A stretch of DNA of 64,000 nt from Microvirga sp. TS319 (GTDB taxonomy: Bacteria > Pseudomonadota > Alphaproteobacteria > Rhizobiales > Beijerinckiaceae). This document shows, piece after piece, positions 33,290-42,850 of this stretch (position 1 is the first letter of the stretch; the number at the start of each line of letters is the position of its first letter). The position numbers and the translations under genes were made by a program. The notes under the pieces were generated by a model. That model did no database searches. It worked only from the letters and a program-made list of their open reading frames with translations, and had not been told where the DNA came from. Where the stretch lies: positions 1,959,001-2,023,000 of the forward strand of contig NZ_JBGGGT010000002.1 in the NCBI RefSeq assembly GCF_041276405.1, read 5' to 3'.

Positions 33290-35653
33290 TTATTCCGCCG
33301 CCATGGGCATGCGAGCCTTCCGGGCCGCCCGCCAGACGGCCTGAGGCGTGGCAGGCATGGCGATGTCCTCATGCCCGAGAGCATCCGTGATCGCGTTGAT
33401 GACGGCGGGCGGAGCCGCGATTGCGCCCGCCTCGCCGCAGCCCTTGAGTCCGAGCGGATTCGAAGGGCAGGGCGTCACCGTCATGCCGACCTGGAACGAC
33501 GGCAGGTCGATGGCGCGCGGCATGCAATAGTCGTTGAAGCTGGCGGTCACGAGTTGTCCGCTCGGATCGTAGACGGCCCCTTCCAGCAGCGCCTGTCCGA
33601 CGCCCTGAGCAATGCCGCCGTGAACCTGGCCCTCGACGATCATCGGATTGATGATCACGCCGAAATCATCCACCGCGGTCCAGCGTTCGATTTTTGTGAC
33701 GCCCGTGTCGGGGTCGATCTCGACCTCGCAGATGTGAACGCCGGCCGGGAAGGTGAAGTTGGTGGGATCGTAGAAGGCTCCCTCCTTCAGGCCGGGCTCG
33801 AGATCCTGGCCGGAGAACTTGTGGGCGATATAGGCCTGAAGGGCCACCTCGCCGAAACCGAGCGCCCGGTCCGTGCCGGCGACGCCGAACTTGCCGTCCT
33901 TGAACTCGATGTCTCCCTCGGAGGCTTCGAGAACATGCGCTGCCACCTTCTTGCCCTTGGCGATGACCTTGTCGAGAGCCTTCGCGATGGCCGACATGCC
34001 GACCGCGCCGGAACGCGAGCCGTAGGTTCCCATGCCGAACTGCACCTTGTCGGTATCGCCATGGACGATGCTGACCTGGTCGATGGGAACGCCGAGCCGG
34101 TCCGAAACGAGCTGAGCGAAGGTGGTCTCATGGCCCTGGCCGTGGCTGTGCGAACCCGTGAGGACCTCGACGGAACCGGTCGGATTGACCCGCACCTCGG
34201 CGGATTCCCACAGGCCCACGCCTGCGCCGAGGGATCCCACCGCCTGGGAGGGCGCGATGCCGCAGGCTTCGATATAGCTCGAGAATCCGATCCCCCGCAG
34301 CTTGCCGCGCCGGGCGCTCTCCTGCTTCCTCGCCTGGAAGTTCGCGTAATCGGCGAGCTCGAGCGCCTTGTCGAGCGAGGCGGCGTAATCGCCGGTGTCG
34401 TAGTTCATGATGACCGGAGTCTGGTGCGGAAACTGCGTGATGTAGTTCCTGCGCCGGAACTCCGCCGGATCCTGGCCGAGTTCGCGTGCGGTCTTCTCGA
34501 TGAGCCGCTCGACCACGAAGGTCGCTTCGGGCCGTCCGGCTCCGCGATAGGCGTCGACGGGGGCCGTGTTCGTGTAGACCGCGTCCACCTCGCAATAGAT
34601 CGCCGGAATGTCGTACTGGCCCGACAGGAGAGGGGCGTAGAGGTAAGTCGGCACGGAGGAGGAGAAGGTGGACAGATAGGCGCCGAGATTGGCGGTGGTA
34701 TGGACCCGAAGGCCCAGGATCCTGCCGTTCTCGTCGGTTGCCATCTCCGCATGGGTGACATGGTCGCGACCGTGGGCGTCGGCGAGAAATGCCTCACTCC
34801 GGTCGGACGTCCATTTGACCGGGCGCTTGACCTTCTTGGCCGCCCAGACGCACACCGTCTCCTCGGCGTAGATGAAGATCTTGGAGCCGAATCCTCCGCC
34901 GACATCGGGCGCGATGACGCGCAGCTTGTGCTCGGGCGCGACGCCGATGAAGGCCGACAGCACGAGGCGCGCCACATGGGGGTTCTGGCTCGTCGTATAG
35001 AGCGTGTAACTGTCCGTGCCGGGATCGTATTCGCCGAGGGCCGCCCGGGGCTCCATGGCGTTCGGCACCAGCCGGTTGTTGACGAGATCGATCTTCGTCA
35101 CGTGCCTGGCCCGCGCGAACGCGGCCTCGGTCTCGTCCCGGTTGCCGAGATGCCAGTTGAACACGGTGTTGTCGGGCGAGACCTCATGCACCTGGACCGG
35201 CGCTTTGACGGCACCGGCGGTGTCGACCACGGCCGGGAGAACCTCGTAATCGACCACGATGGCTTCGGCGGCGTCCTTGGCCTGGGCAAGGGTCTCGGCG
35301 ATTACCACCGCCACGTGATCGCCCACGTAGCGCACCTTCCCTTGTGCGAGCGCCGGATGCGGCCCCGCCTTCATCGGGGACCCATCCTTGGAATGGATCA
35401 TCCAGCCGCAGATGAGGCCGCCGATCTTGTCGGCGGCGAGATCCTCGCCGGTGAACACGGCCACGACGCCCGGCATGATCTTGGCCGGGCCGGTATCGAT
35501 CGAGCGGATGGCCGCATGGGCATGCGGCGAGCGCAGGAAGTAGGCGTAGGTCTGGCCGGGGCGGTTGAAGTCATCGACATATCGCCCCTGGCCCGTGACG
35601 AAACGCTGATCCTCTTTCCGGCGGACGGGGGCGCCGATCCCTGTTGCGGTCAT
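33290..35653 (-). CDS. coxL: Molybdenum hydroxylase large subunit, form II CoxL-like
   Basis: 787 residues, the molybdopterin-cytosine-dinucleotide subunit. Features are the N-terminal [29 protein letters not shown] near 251, and [14 protein letters not shown] near the C-terminus with the catalytic Glu. The active-site loop reads AYRGAGR (368-374), the form II signature, not AYxCSFR of genuine form I CO dehydrogenases. So the substrate is probably not CO (or CO is only a side substrate) and remains unknown. GGGAGGA is 5 bases before the chosen ATG. Confidence 0.9.
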   Translation of the reverse strand: MTATGIGAPVRRKEDQRFVTGQGRYVDDFNRPGQTYAYFLRSPHAHAAIRSIDTGPAKIMPGVVAVFTGEDLAADKIGGLICGWMIHSKDGSPMKAGPHPALAQGKVRYVGDHVAVVIAETLAQAKDAAEAIVVDYEVLPAVVDTAGAVKAPVQVHEVSPDNTVFNWHLGNRDETEAAFARARHVTKIDLVNNRLVPNAMEPRAALGEYDPGTDSYTLYTTSQNPHVARLVLSAFIGVAPEHKLRVIAPDVGGGFGSKIFIYAEETVCVWAAKKVKRPVKWTSDRSEAFLADAHGRDHVTHAEMATDENGRILGLRVHTTANLGAYLSTFSSSVPTYLYAPLLSGQYDIPAIYCEVDAVYTNTAPVDAYRGAGRPEATFVVERLIEKTARELGQDPAEFRRRNYITQFPHQTPVIMNYDTGDYAASLDKALELADYANFQARKQESARRGKLRGIGFSSYIEACGIAPSQAVGSLGAGVGLWESAEVRVNPTGSVEVLTGSHSHGQGHETTFAQLVSDRLGVPIDQVSIVHGDTDKVQFGMGTYGSRSGAVGMSAIAKALDKVIAKGKKVAAHVLEASEGDIEFKDGKFGVAGTDRALGFGEVALQAYIAHKFSGQDLEPGLKEGAFYDPTNFTFPAGVHICEVEIDPDTGVTKIERWTAVDDFGVIINPMIVEGQVHGGIAQGVGQALLEGAVYDPSGQLVTASFNDYCMPRAIDLPSFQVGMTVTPCPSNPLGLKGCGEAGAIAAPPAVINAITDALGHEDIAMPATPQAVWRAARKARMPMAAE

Positions 35654-35807
35654 GAAATCCTCCCTTGTCTTCCTTAAGCTCTCAGCGGGGGCGAGAGCAA
35701 AGCGGCACCTCGGAGATGGTCCCGGGAAAGGCTTCTGCTCCGAGAGCCGCCTGTACATTGCCCTGTTCGCGAGAGCATCGTGCCTTGAACAGGCGTATCG
35801 CGTCGCC

Positions 35808-36302
35808 TTACTCCGCCGCCTGCGCGAGCGGAGCCTGGGCCATGGCCTGCGCGCCGGCGGCGACGGCCTTGACGATGTTGTGATAGCCCGTGCACCGGCA
35901 CAGATTACCTTCGAGCTCGGCCCGGATGGTCTGCTCGTCGAGAGCGTTCCCCTTGCGGTTCACGATATCGATGGCCGACATGATCATGCCCGGCGTGCAG
36001 TAGCCGCACTGGAGGCCGTGATGTTCGCGGAAGGCCGCCTGCATGGGGTGCAGCTCGCCGCCCTGGGCGATGCCCTCGATGGTGGTCACGACGCTTGCGT
36101 CCGCCTGGAGAGCAAGGACCGTGCAGGCCTTCACGGCCTGGCCGTTCAAATGAACGACGCAGGCGCCGCACTGACTGGTATCGCAACCCACATGGGTTCC
36201 GGTCAGGCGGAGATTGTCGCGGAGAAACTGAACGAGCAGGGTACGGGGATCGACATCTGCGGTGACGGATTGTCCGTTCACCGTCAGCGAGACGGTGGTC
36301 AT
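35808..36302 (-). CDS. coxS: Molybdenum hydroxylase 2Fe-2S subunit (CoxS-like)
   Basis: 164 residues. The plant-type 2Fe-2S domain has Cys40, 45, 48 and 60 ([16 protein letters not shown]). The second helical cluster domain has Cys99, 102, 135 and 137 ([14 protein letters not shown]). It links the Mo site to FAD. The gene lies 154 bases upstream of coxL, first of the structural genes in the order S-L-M. Confidence 0.92.
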   Translation of the reverse strand: MTTVSLTVNGQSVTADVDPRTLLVQFLRDNLRLTGTHVGCDTSQCGACVVHLNGQAVKACTVLALQADASVVTTIEGIAQGGELHPMQAAFREHHGLQCGYCTPGMIMSAIDIVNRKGNALDEQTIRAELEGNLCRCTGYHNIVKAVAAGAQAMAQAPLAQAAE

Positions 36303-36476
36303 GCGTGAAATCCTCCTCAGGCGCCGGCGACCCGGCCAACCTTAAGGCGGTCTCAGGTACCGACAGGTTTTCTTGTTGGACGACCGCGCGGACGCGATCC
36401 ATCAGGCGCGAGTGTGAACCTCCCCCGTGGAGCGGTCAAGTACTGGAATATCGTGCCGAACGACGCCCATGATCGC

Positions 36477-36938
36477 TTACGCAGCGGACTCCGTGGGAGA
36501 CAGGATCCTGGCGAAATTTCCGAAGAACTCGTCGGCGTATTTCTTGGCGACGCCGTTGATCAGGCGTCCGCCGAGCTGGGCGATCTTGCCGCCCACATTG
36601 GCCTCCACGTCGTAGATCAGCTTCGTGCCTTCCTCGACGTCCTCGAGGCGCACCTTCGCGCCGCCCTTGGCCCATCCGGCGACGCCGCCCTGTCCCTCGC
36701 CGCCGATCGTATAGCCGTTGGGCGGGTCGAGATCGGAGAGGGTGACGCCGCCCTTGAACGTCGCCTTCACGGGTCCCACCGAGACTTTGGCGGTCGCCTG
36801 GAATTCGGTGTCGCTGATCTTCTCCAGGTCCTGGCAACCGGGTATCGAGGCCTTCAGGATCTCCGGGTCGTTGAGAGCGGCCCAGACCGTCGCCCGATCG
36901 GCGGGAAGCGTCACTTCCCCTTGCATTATCATCGCCAT
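36477..36938 (-). CDS. coxG: CoxG-like membrane-anchoring/SRPBCC protein
   Basis: 153 residues of the carbon-monoxide-dehydrogenase subunit G family (SRPBCC fold): GEVTLPADRATVWAALNDPE, ILKASIPGCQ, then DVEANVGGKIAQLGGRLI. In Oligotropha, CoxG helps place the enzyme at the cytoplasmic membrane. It has GGAGGAAAC before the ATG and sits upstream of coxS, separated by about 170 bases that show no gene. Confidence 0.85.
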   Translation of the reverse strand: MAMIMQGEVTLPADRATVWAALNDPEILKASIPGCQDLEKISDTEFQATAKVSVGPVKATFKGGVTLSDLDPPNGYTIGGEGQGGVAGWAKGGAKVRLEDVEEGTKLIYDVEANVGGKIAQLGGRLINGVAKKYADEFFGNFARILSPTESAA

Positions 36939-36966
36939 ATCGTTTCCTCCCCTATCAAGCGGCCTT

Positions 36967-37036
36967 GATGCTCTCTTCTAAGATGAGCGCATCGTTTGAG
37001 CGGAAAACCGGATCCACTTTTCCGCACGATGCGCCA
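36967..37036 (+). repeat. Palindromic element, copy 7 (module B with tail of A)
   Basis: Only the GATGCTC end of A, the spacer and a full B (GCGCATCGT arms, GCGGAAAACCGGATCCACTTTTCCGC core, ends GCGCCAG). The core arms covary: GCGGAAAA pairs with TTTTCCGC, where other copies have GCGAAAAA/TTTTTCGC. Confidence 0.75.
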
Positions 37037-37093
37037 GAGTATGGGCAATCCCGGCAGGCTCGTCACCTGCCAACCGCTGCCGTCATGCGCACT

Positions 37094-37561
37094 CTATGGG
37101 GCAGTGCCGGGACCCTCAGGGGTTGGGTTCTCCTCGGAAGCCTTGGCCTTTGTCAGCGCCTCGACAACGGCATCGAAGGTAAGGAGGATGGAGGCATGCC
37201 GGGCTTTCAGGGTCCGCGCCGGCTCGAGCAGAGCCAGATCCGCCCATTTTCCGCCAGGGGCCGGCCCGCCCGTCTTCAGCATCCGGTGCATCTCCTCCCG
37301 AACGATCCGGAGTTCCTCGGCCGTCGAGCCGATCACGTAACGTCCCATGATCGACGAGGAGGCCTGACCGAGAGCGCAGGCCTTGACCTCGTGCGCGAAG
37401 GCCGTGACGACATCTCCTTCGAGTTTCAGATGAACGGTCACCGTCGAGCCGCACAATTTCGAGTGGGCCTTCGCACTGGCATCCGCGTCCGGCAGCGTGC
37501 CGAGCAGCGGAATGTCGGCCGCGAATTCCAGGATTCTCCGACTGTAGATATCGTCCAGCAT
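37094..37561 (-). CDS. Iron-sulfur scaffold, NifU/IscU N-terminal-domain protein
   Basis: About 155 residues from the start MLDDIYSRRILEFAADIP. The single-domain scaffold layout is SKLCGSTVTV (Cys), HEVKACALGQASSS (Cys) with ARHAS near the end; a third ligand Cys typical of IscU is not evident, as in many Rhizobiales relatives. It may supply or store Fe-S clusters; the link with the molybdoenzyme next door is inferred only from position. The frame is open to 37708, but the family begins at 37561. No strong ribosome-binding site is visible. Confidence 0.6.
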   Translation of the reverse strand: MLDDIYSRRILEFAADIPLLGTLPDADASAKAHSKLCGSTVTVHLKLEGDVVTAFAHEVKACALGQASSSIMGRYVIGSTAEELRIVREEMHRMLKTGGPAPGGKWADLALLEPARTLKARHASILLTFDAVVEALTKAKASEENPTPEGPGTAP

Positions 37562-37749
37562 CCTGCCCGCGAGCCATCCGACGATGCGTCTTCGAAACGG
37601 ATCAGACGCCGCATCACGGTGCCTGTCAATGCCCCGGTCCGTCGCCCGCGGGAACGGGCCTCGCATACCGGTTGCGGTCGAGGCCGCCATAGTGGCAGTA
37701 TTGGTCACCGAGCGTTGCTCGGAAATGCTCGTTTCGCCGGGAAACCATC

Positions 37750-38073
37750 ATGCTCTCGACCGATACGGATATCCTCAAGGCAGCGGAGGCGTGGAAACGC
37801 GAGGGCAGGGGCGTCGCCGTCGCGACCGTCGTCGAGACGTGGGGCTCGGCGCCGCGCCCTGTCGGCAGTCATCTGGTGATCGATGCCGACACGAATTTTC
37901 TCGGATCCGTGTCCGGAGGCTGCGTGGAGGGCGCGGTCATCACCGAGGCGCTCGACGTCATCGCCGACGGGAAGCCGCGCATGCTCGAATTCGGAGTGGC
38001 CGACGAGACCGCCTGGCACGTCGGGCTCTCGTGCGGGGGGCGGATCAGGGTCTATGTGGAGCGCGTGGATTAG
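37750..38073 (+). CDS. XdhC/CoxI-family N-terminal domain protein
   Basis: 107 residues comprising only the XdhC_CoxI domain: ATVVETWGSAPRPVGSHLVI, SVSGGCVEGAVI (conserved Cys), then GVADETAWHVGLSCGG (second Cys). XdhC-type proteins bind molybdenum cofactor and hand a sulfurated form to the hydroxylase. The usual C-terminal Rossmann domain is a separate gene starting 65 bases downstream, so the protein is split in two here. Confidence 0.85.
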   Translation: MLSTDTDILKAAEAWKREGRGVAVATVVETWGSAPRPVGSHLVIDADTNFLGSVSGGCVEGAVITEALDVIADGKPRMLEFGVADETAWHVGLSCGGRIRVYVERVD

Positions 38074-38138
38074 GATGCCCGACCTCTCTTCGTTCGCTCC
38101 TTTCGCCATCGCCTGTCCGAGGAGATGAAGGAAACCGC

Positions 38139-38831
38139 ATGCGGCTGAGCCTCCTGGCTGATCTCAATACGGAGCGCGCGGCGCGGCGTGCCGCCATCCT
38201 CGTGACCGATGTCGCTTCCGGCGAGCAACGGCTCGTGCGTGAGGCGCAGGTCGCAGGCGACCCGCTCGCACAGGAGTTGCGGGAGAGGATTCGCGCAGGA
38301 AAGAGCGGTCTTGTCGAACAGGGAGACCGGCAGTTCTTCCTGACCGTGCAGACGCCGCCGGTGCGGATGGTCGTGATCGGCGCCGTCCATATCAGCCAGG
38401 CGCTGGCTCCCATGGCCAGGGGCGTCGATTTCGACGTCACCATCATCGACCCGCGCACGGCCTTCGCGACGCCCGAGCGATTTCCGGATGTGCCGGTCCG
38501 GGCCGAGTGGCCCGACACCATTCTGCCGGAGATCGGCATCGACCGGTACACGGCGGTCGTGGCGCTCACCCACGATCCGAAGATCGACGATCCCGCGCTC
38601 GCGGCGGCCCTGCGGTCGGAGTGCTTCTATATCGGCGCCCTCGGCTCGCGCAAAACCCACGAGCGCCGCGTTCAGCGCCTGACCGCTTCCGGCTTCACCG
38701 AGACGGACCTTGCCCGCATCCATGCGCCGATCGGCCTCGATATCGGGGCCGTATCGCCCGCCGAGATCGCCGTCTCGGTTCTGGCGGAGATCGTCGCGAC
38801 CTTGCGTAAAGAGCGGAGGCGCTCGGCGTGA
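38139..38831 (+). CDS. XdhC Rossmann-domain protein (C-terminal half)
   Basis: 230 residues matching the C-terminal XdhC domain: VVIGAVHISQALAPMARGVDF as a dinucleotide-type fold, DPRTAFATPERFP, ALTHDPKIDDPAL, YIGALGSRKTHERR, IHAPIGLDIGAVSPAEIAVSVLAEI. With the upstream half it should load or sulfurate molybdenum cofactor for the CoxL-like enzyme. GAAGGAAA lies before the ATG. Its TGA overlaps the GTG of the next gene. Confidence 0.85.
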   Translation: MRLSLLADLNTERAARRAAILVTDVASGEQRLVREAQVAGDPLAQELRERIRAGKSGLVEQGDRQFFLTVQTPPVRMVVIGAVHISQALAPMARGVDFDVTIIDPRTAFATPERFPDVPVRAEWPDTILPEIGIDRYTAVVALTHDPKIDDPALAAALRSECFYIGALGSRKTHERRVQRLTASGFTETDLARIHAPIGLDIGAVSPAEIAVSVLAEIVATLRKERRRSA

Positions 38832-39847
38832 AATTCGGTCCTGTTTCCGTCGATGAGGCCATCGGGGCACTTGCCGCCCATAGCGTGCGGACAGGCACGA
38901 TGGTCGTGAGAAAAGGAACCGTCATCTCGGAAAACATCGCGCTGCAGCTCAAGCAGGCAGGCGTCGAGACGATCATCGCCGCCCGGTTCGAGCCGGACGA
39001 CATTGCAGAGGACCAGGCGGCGCTACGGCTCGCCCACGCCCTCGCGGGCGACAACATCGTCATCGAAGCCCCCTTCACGGGGCGCTCCAATCTCTATGCC
39101 GGCATTTCGGGGCTTCTCCTCGTTGATGCCAAGGCCATCGATGGCCTCAATGCGGTCGACGAGGCCATGACAGCCGCCACCCTGCCTGCCTACAAACCCG
39201 TCGTCGCAGGCGAGATGGTCGGCACGGTCAAGATCATTCCCTATGCGATACCGGAGCTTCTGCTGCGGGACGGGATCGCGCGGGCAGGCGAGGGTGCTCT
39301 GCGCGTCGCGCCTTACGCCCGTCGCTCGATCGGGGTGGTATCCACGCTCCTGCCCGGACTCAAGCCGAGCGTCGTCGACAAGACCCTTGCGGCGCTGTCA
39401 AGGCGACTGGAACCCGCCGAAGCGAGGATCGTGTCAGATCGCCGCGTTCGTCACGAGGCGGCTCCCTTGGCGGAAGAGCTGGCGGATCAGGCCCGAGGCG
39501 ACGCGCAACTGATCGTCGTCTTCGGCGCTTCCGCCATAGCCGACCGCCGGGACGTCATTCCATCCGCTATCGAGAGGGCCGGCGGACGGGTCGAGCATTT
39601 CGGCATGCCAGTCGATCCAGGCAACCTGCTTCTCGTCGGATCAATCGCGGGCAAGCCTGTGATCGGAGCCCCAGGTTGCGCCCGATCTCCGAAGGAGAAC
39701 GGGTTCGACTGGATCCTGCAGCGCCTTCTGGCGAACGTGCCCGTGACACGGGCCGACATCATGTCTCTCGGGGTCGGCGGACTTCTCATGGAGATCGTGT
39801 CCCGGCCGCAGCCGCGCCAAGGCGGCGAAAGCGAGGGAGAGGAATGA
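38828..39847 (+). CDS. Molybdopterin-binding (MoeA/MogA-like domain) protein
   Basis: 339 residues. The C-terminal half holds a MoCF-binding-like domain (LIVVFGASAIADRRDVIPSA, then HFGMPVDPGNLLLVGSIAGK and VIGAPGCARSPKENGFDW). The N-terminal half resembles the MoeA-like segments paired with MocA genes in Rhizobiales. It is cotranscribed between XdhC and MocA by GTGA and ATGA overlaps, so it probably acts in cofactor delivery or modification for the hydroxylase. Confidence 0.78.
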   Translation: MKFGPVSVDEAIGALAAHSVRTGTMVVRKGTVISENIALQLKQAGVETIIAARFEPDDIAEDQAALRLAHALAGDNIVIEAPFTGRSNLYAGISGLLLVDAKAIDGLNAVDEAMTAATLPAYKPVVAGEMVGTVKIIPYAIPELLLRDGIARAGEGALRVAPYARRSIGVVSTLLPGLKPSVVDKTLAALSRRLEPAEARIVSDRRVRHEAAPLAEELADQARGDAQLIVVFGASAIADRRDVIPSAIERAGGRVEHFGMPVDPGNLLLVGSIAGKPVIGAPGCARSPKENGFDWILQRLLANVPVTRADIMSLGVGGLLMEIVSRPQPRQGGESEGEE

Positions 39848-40452
39848 GCCGGGGACCGGGCGAGACCGCGGCCATCCTCCTGGCGGCCGGGCGCGGCACG
39901 CGTTTCGGCGCCGAGCCGAAGCTGCTGGCGCAGCTCGGCGGCAAGGCCCTGGTCCGCCATGCGGCCGAGGCCGCCGTCAGGTCCGCGGCCCATCCGGTCG
40001 TCGTGGTGACGGGACACCGAGCCGCAGAGGTTCAATCGGCACTCTCGGGGCTTCCCGTTCACATCGTTCACAATGCCCTGTTCGCTCAAGGCCTCTCGAC
40101 ATCGTTGAAGGCCGGTTTCTCCGCGCTTCCGCCATCGGCCTGCGCCGCGATCGTCCTCCTCGGCGACATGCCGTTCGTGACCGCCTGCCTCATCGATGCG
40201 CTCGTGACCGGCTGGCGCGACAAGGGGGAGCCGGCGGCTCTGGTTCCGACATGGAACGGGCAGCGTGGAAATCCGGTCGTGATTTCACGAAAGCTCCAGG
40301 CTGCGATCGAGGGACTTTCGGGAGATGTCGGGGCGGGCCTCATCCTTCGCGGAAGACGCGACGTGCTGGAATGGCCGACCCAGGATCCCGCCGTCATGCA
40401 GGACATCGACACGCAGGAGGAATTCGCCGGACACCGGTCGGGGGCCGGGTAA
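39844..40452 (+). CDS. mocA: Molybdenum cofactor cytidylyltransferase (MocA-like)
   Basis: 202 residues, nucleotidyltransferase fold. ILLAAGRGTRFGAEPKLL is the nucleotide-binding start, VVVTGHRAAEV and LLGDMPFVTACLID the metal/substrate region, VPTWNGQRGNPVVIS the base-selective loop. It should convert Mo-molybdopterin to the cytosine dinucleotide form used by CO-dehydrogenase-type enzymes, fitting the large subunit encoded at 33.3 kb. It is the last gene of this plus-strand run. Confidence 0.85.
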   Translation: MSRGPGETAAILLAAGRGTRFGAEPKLLAQLGGKALVRHAAEAAVRSAAHPVVVVTGHRAAEVQSALSGLPVHIVHNALFAQGLSTSLKAGFSALPPSACAAIVLLGDMPFVTACLIDALVTGWRDKGEPAALVPTWNGQRGNPVVISRKLQAAIEGLSGDVGAGLILRGRRDVLEWPTQDPAVMQDIDTQEEFAGHRSGAG

Positions 40453-40462
40453 GGCGCGACAG

Positions 40463-40897
40463 CTATTCCCGCTCGGGACTCTCAGCCTTGGGCGCTCGGA
40501 TTCGGACGCGGCCGTGGACGACCTCGTCCAGCTCGCCAGTGACGGGAGTCTCAGTTCCCGCCGTGGACCTCGCCGTCAGTTCTCCCTGCCACCCTTCCGT
40601 ACGCCACGAGGCCTGCTGCTCGTCGAGATCCAGCACGCCTTCCTGATCCAGTATGCTGACGACCCGGTCGACGTCGTCGCTTTTCACGATGACCAGCGAG
40701 CCGCCCCGCAGCACACCCTCGGCATAGGCATGGGCATCGGCTCGGGAAAGGCCCTCGTCCTCGAGGAACGAAGCGAGATTGTGCGGGGTCGACCAGATGG
40801 CGATGGCATCCCGGGAGATACCGGCCTGCTCCAGATGGTTCGCGGCGGCCGTCGCATGCGGCTCGCTATGGAAGAGGGCGGTGACGGTCTTCGTCAT
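40463..40897 (-). CDS. General-stress-protein-17M-like protein
   Basis: 144 residues, no membrane segment. The N-terminal two thirds (VTALFHSEPHATAAANHLEQ, GLSRADAHAYAEGVLRGGSL, VSILDQEGV) recall the short heat-shock/GSP17M (YflT-like) domain. The C-terminal tail is charged. GGAG precedes the ATG at 40897; the frame upstream to 41005 lacks a site. Function unknown; it ends 10 bases from mocA, convergent. Confidence 0.6.
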   Translation of the reverse strand: MTKTVTALFHSEPHATAAANHLEQAGISRDAIAIWSTPHNLASFLEDEGLSRADAHAYAEGVLRGGSLVIVKSDDVDRVVSILDQEGVLDLDEQQASWRTEGWQGELTARSTAGTETPVTGELDEVVHGRVRIRAPKAESPERE

Positions 40898-41147
40898 TCG
40901 GATCTCCTGCAAGGCTGCGCGGTATCGATCTCGCTTGTGAAAAGGCAAGCCGGTCACACCCGACCGCGCGCTTTCGTGCGCCCGGCGCGTCGACCGGAGA
41001 TTCAAAGGAACGATCGAAACCTTCGCAAGGTATCATCCGGGGTCACGATTGACCATTAGGTCGCACGACACGGGAGCCCGAAAGGCAATGGCCGGCGGAA
41101 CCTCGCATGACCTGCTTTCAGAGGGACCGCCCAGCCGGGGGGCCGGC

Positions 41148-41387
41148 CTAAAACGCCGTTTTCGTCAGGATGAGAATGGCTCCGACAAGGACCAGGGCAA
41201 AAGCGGGCCAATGGGTCTTAAAGCTGAACGGTCGTGCGCTCTGCCGAGGTTCCAGGCTCGCCTTCGGTGAGCTTCCAAGCCTCGCATCGCTCAGGCGTCC
41301 TCCCCAGAGAGCCAGAGCCGCTCCGTAGACCACGCCGCAGATGATGAGCAGGGCGCCGATCCAGATAAGGAGAATGCGGGAATCCAT
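41148..41387 (-). CDS. Hypothetical two-helix membrane protein
   Basis: 79 residues: helix ILLIWIGALLIICGVVYGAA, a basic cytoplasmic loop, then helix WPAFALVLVGAILILTKTAF. A GGGAGAG site supports translation. No family recognised. Confidence 0.5.
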   Translation of the reverse strand: MDSRILLIWIGALLIICGVVYGAALALWGGRLSDARLGSSPKASLEPRQSARPFSFKTHWPAFALVLVGAILILTKTAF

Positions 41388-41609
41388 GAAGCTCTCCCTG
41401 ACTGCAGGACGGTCGACCTTATCATAAATCTCGCGGTTCTGGGAGCAACGACGGGCAGGCGATAGCTTGGCAGGACGGCGATTTCATCAACGACAGCCGC
41501 TCCGTTTGCGAGTATGATCACGCGACAGGTTGCGGTTGCGTGTGACCCGTCTCGATGAAGCATCATGACCGTAATCTGGGCTGCCAAGGTTCAGCTTCGG
41601 AGGTGCGCC

Positions 41610-42464
41610 ATGGCTCAGTTTCACATCGTCGCCGGCGCAAGCGAGACCCCGGCCCATCCGGTCATACGAAAGATCACGCCTGCAGACCTGAAGGATGCGT
41701 TGTCGAGAGGTTTCGACGACTTCCTGGCCATGCCGTCCCATCTGGTGTTTCTCGGGCTGATCTATCCGATCTTCGGCGCGTGCCTCGCGGCGCTCACCTT
41801 TACGTCCAATGCTCTGCCGCTGCTCTATCCGCTGGCGACGGGCTTCGCCCTCGTGGGGCCGTTCGCGGGCATCGGCCTTTACGAAATCAGCCGGCGGCGT
41901 GAGCTGGGCCTTGCCACGTCATGGAGGGATGCATTCGCGGTCCTGAACTCCCCCGCCATCCCGTCGATCATCGGAATGGGCGTCATTCTGCTGGTGATCT
42001 TCCTTGTGTGGTTGACCAGTGCGCGAATGCTGTACCAGTCCCTGTTCGGCTACGCGGCACCCACGTCATATCCGGATTTCATCCATCAGGTCCTCACGAC
42101 CCCCGAAGGCATGAGCCTGATCGTCTGGGGCAACCTTCTGGGCTTCGTCTTCGCCATCGTGGTGCTGAGCATCAGCGTCATTTCCTTTCCGCTGCTGGTC
42201 GACCGAGACGTCGGCGTGGCTGTGGCGATCTACACCTCCGTCAAGGCGGTCGTCGAGAATCCCCTCACGATGGCGCTCTGGGGCCTGATCATCGCGACGG
42301 CGCTGCTCGTCGGCTCCATTCCACTGTTCGTCGGGCTCGCCATCGTGATGCCGGTGCTCGGACATGCGACTTGGCATCTTTACAGGCACGTGGTGGAGCC
42401 GCTTCCGGCCGAGAAGACCTATCCGGCGGACAGGGCGGTCCTGCGGTCTTTCGACGGAACCTGA
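41610..42464 (+). CDS. DUF2189 integral membrane protein
   Basis: 284 residues with about six hydrophobic helices. The opening VRKIT..DL.DALSRGFDDF-like region and the FALVGPFAGIGLYEISRRRE segment are characteristic of DUF2189 proteins of Alphaproteobacteria; the function is unknown. CGGAGG just before ATG 41610 sets the start. It is convergent with the oxidase operon, with 28 bases between the stops. Such genes are often near oxidase or cytochrome operons, but a role is not shown. Confidence 0.75.
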   Translation: MAQFHIVAGASETPAHPVIRKITPADLKDALSRGFDDFLAMPSHLVFLGLIYPIFGACLAALTFTSNALPLLYPLATGFALVGPFAGIGLYEISRRRELGLATSWRDAFAVLNSPAIPSIIGMGVILLVIFLVWLTSARMLYQSLFGYAAPTSYPDFIHQVLTTPEGMSLIVWGNLLGFVFAIVVLSISVISFPLLVDRDVGVAVAIYTSVKAVVENPLTMALWGLIIATALLVGSIPLFVGLAIVMPVLGHATWHLYRHVVEPLPAEKTYPADRAVLRSFDGT

Positions 42465-42492
42465 CCCAGGCTCAGCCGGAAAGCGTTCAACG

Positions 42493-42840
42493 TCAGTGTC
42501 CGACGGTAAAGAACGTGAGCCGTGACAGGAGCGTGTGGTCCGACTCGAACACCATGATGGCCACGAACACCAGGAGCGCGCTCATTGGCACCAGGATGAC
42601 GTAGACCAGCGCCAGGCGTTCCCAGGCCATGTGCATGAACACGGCGACGATGAGCCCTGCCTTCAGCAGCATGAACAGGATGATGAGCGAATATCGGAGA
42701 CCGCCTTCGAGCTGGAAGTAGTCGACCAGATACGAGCCGGTGCTCAAGATGAACAGCCAAGCCCACACGACGAGGTAGAGCTTGATCGGATGCTGCTGCC
42801 CCTGCGCGTGAGCAGATGCCGCTGCCGTTGCCTGTGCCAT
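42493..42840 (-). CDS. Cytochrome c oxidase subunit IV family protein
   Basis: 115 residues with three helices (VVWAWLFILSTGSYLV, SLIILFMLLKAGLIVAVFMHM, VYVILVPMSALLVFVAIMV). KAGLIVAVFMHMAWE is the signature of the prokaryotic CyoD/CtaF-type small subunit. It is the last gene of the oxidase operon, 10 bases after subunit III. Confidence 0.82.
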   Translation of the reverse strand: MAQATAAASAHAQGQQHPIKLYLVVWAWLFILSTGSYLVDYFQLEGGLRYSLIILFMLLKAGLIVAVFMHMAWERLALVYVILVPMSALLVFVAIMVFESDHTLLSRLTFFTVGH

Positions 42841-42850
42841 GGAACACCCC

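Noticed and set aside
33290..35653. Genuine CO dehydrogenase (form I)
   Set aside because: The active-site loop is AYRGAGR, not AYxCSFR.
32972..35677. 901-residue plus-strand frame opposite coxM and coxL
   Set aside because: No ribosome-binding site or domain; antisense of well-recognised molybdenum hydroxylase subunits.
35770..35800. GAGAGCATCGTGCC near coxL-coxS resembling a repeat edge
   Set aside because: No matching palindrome arm or core follows; too short to count.
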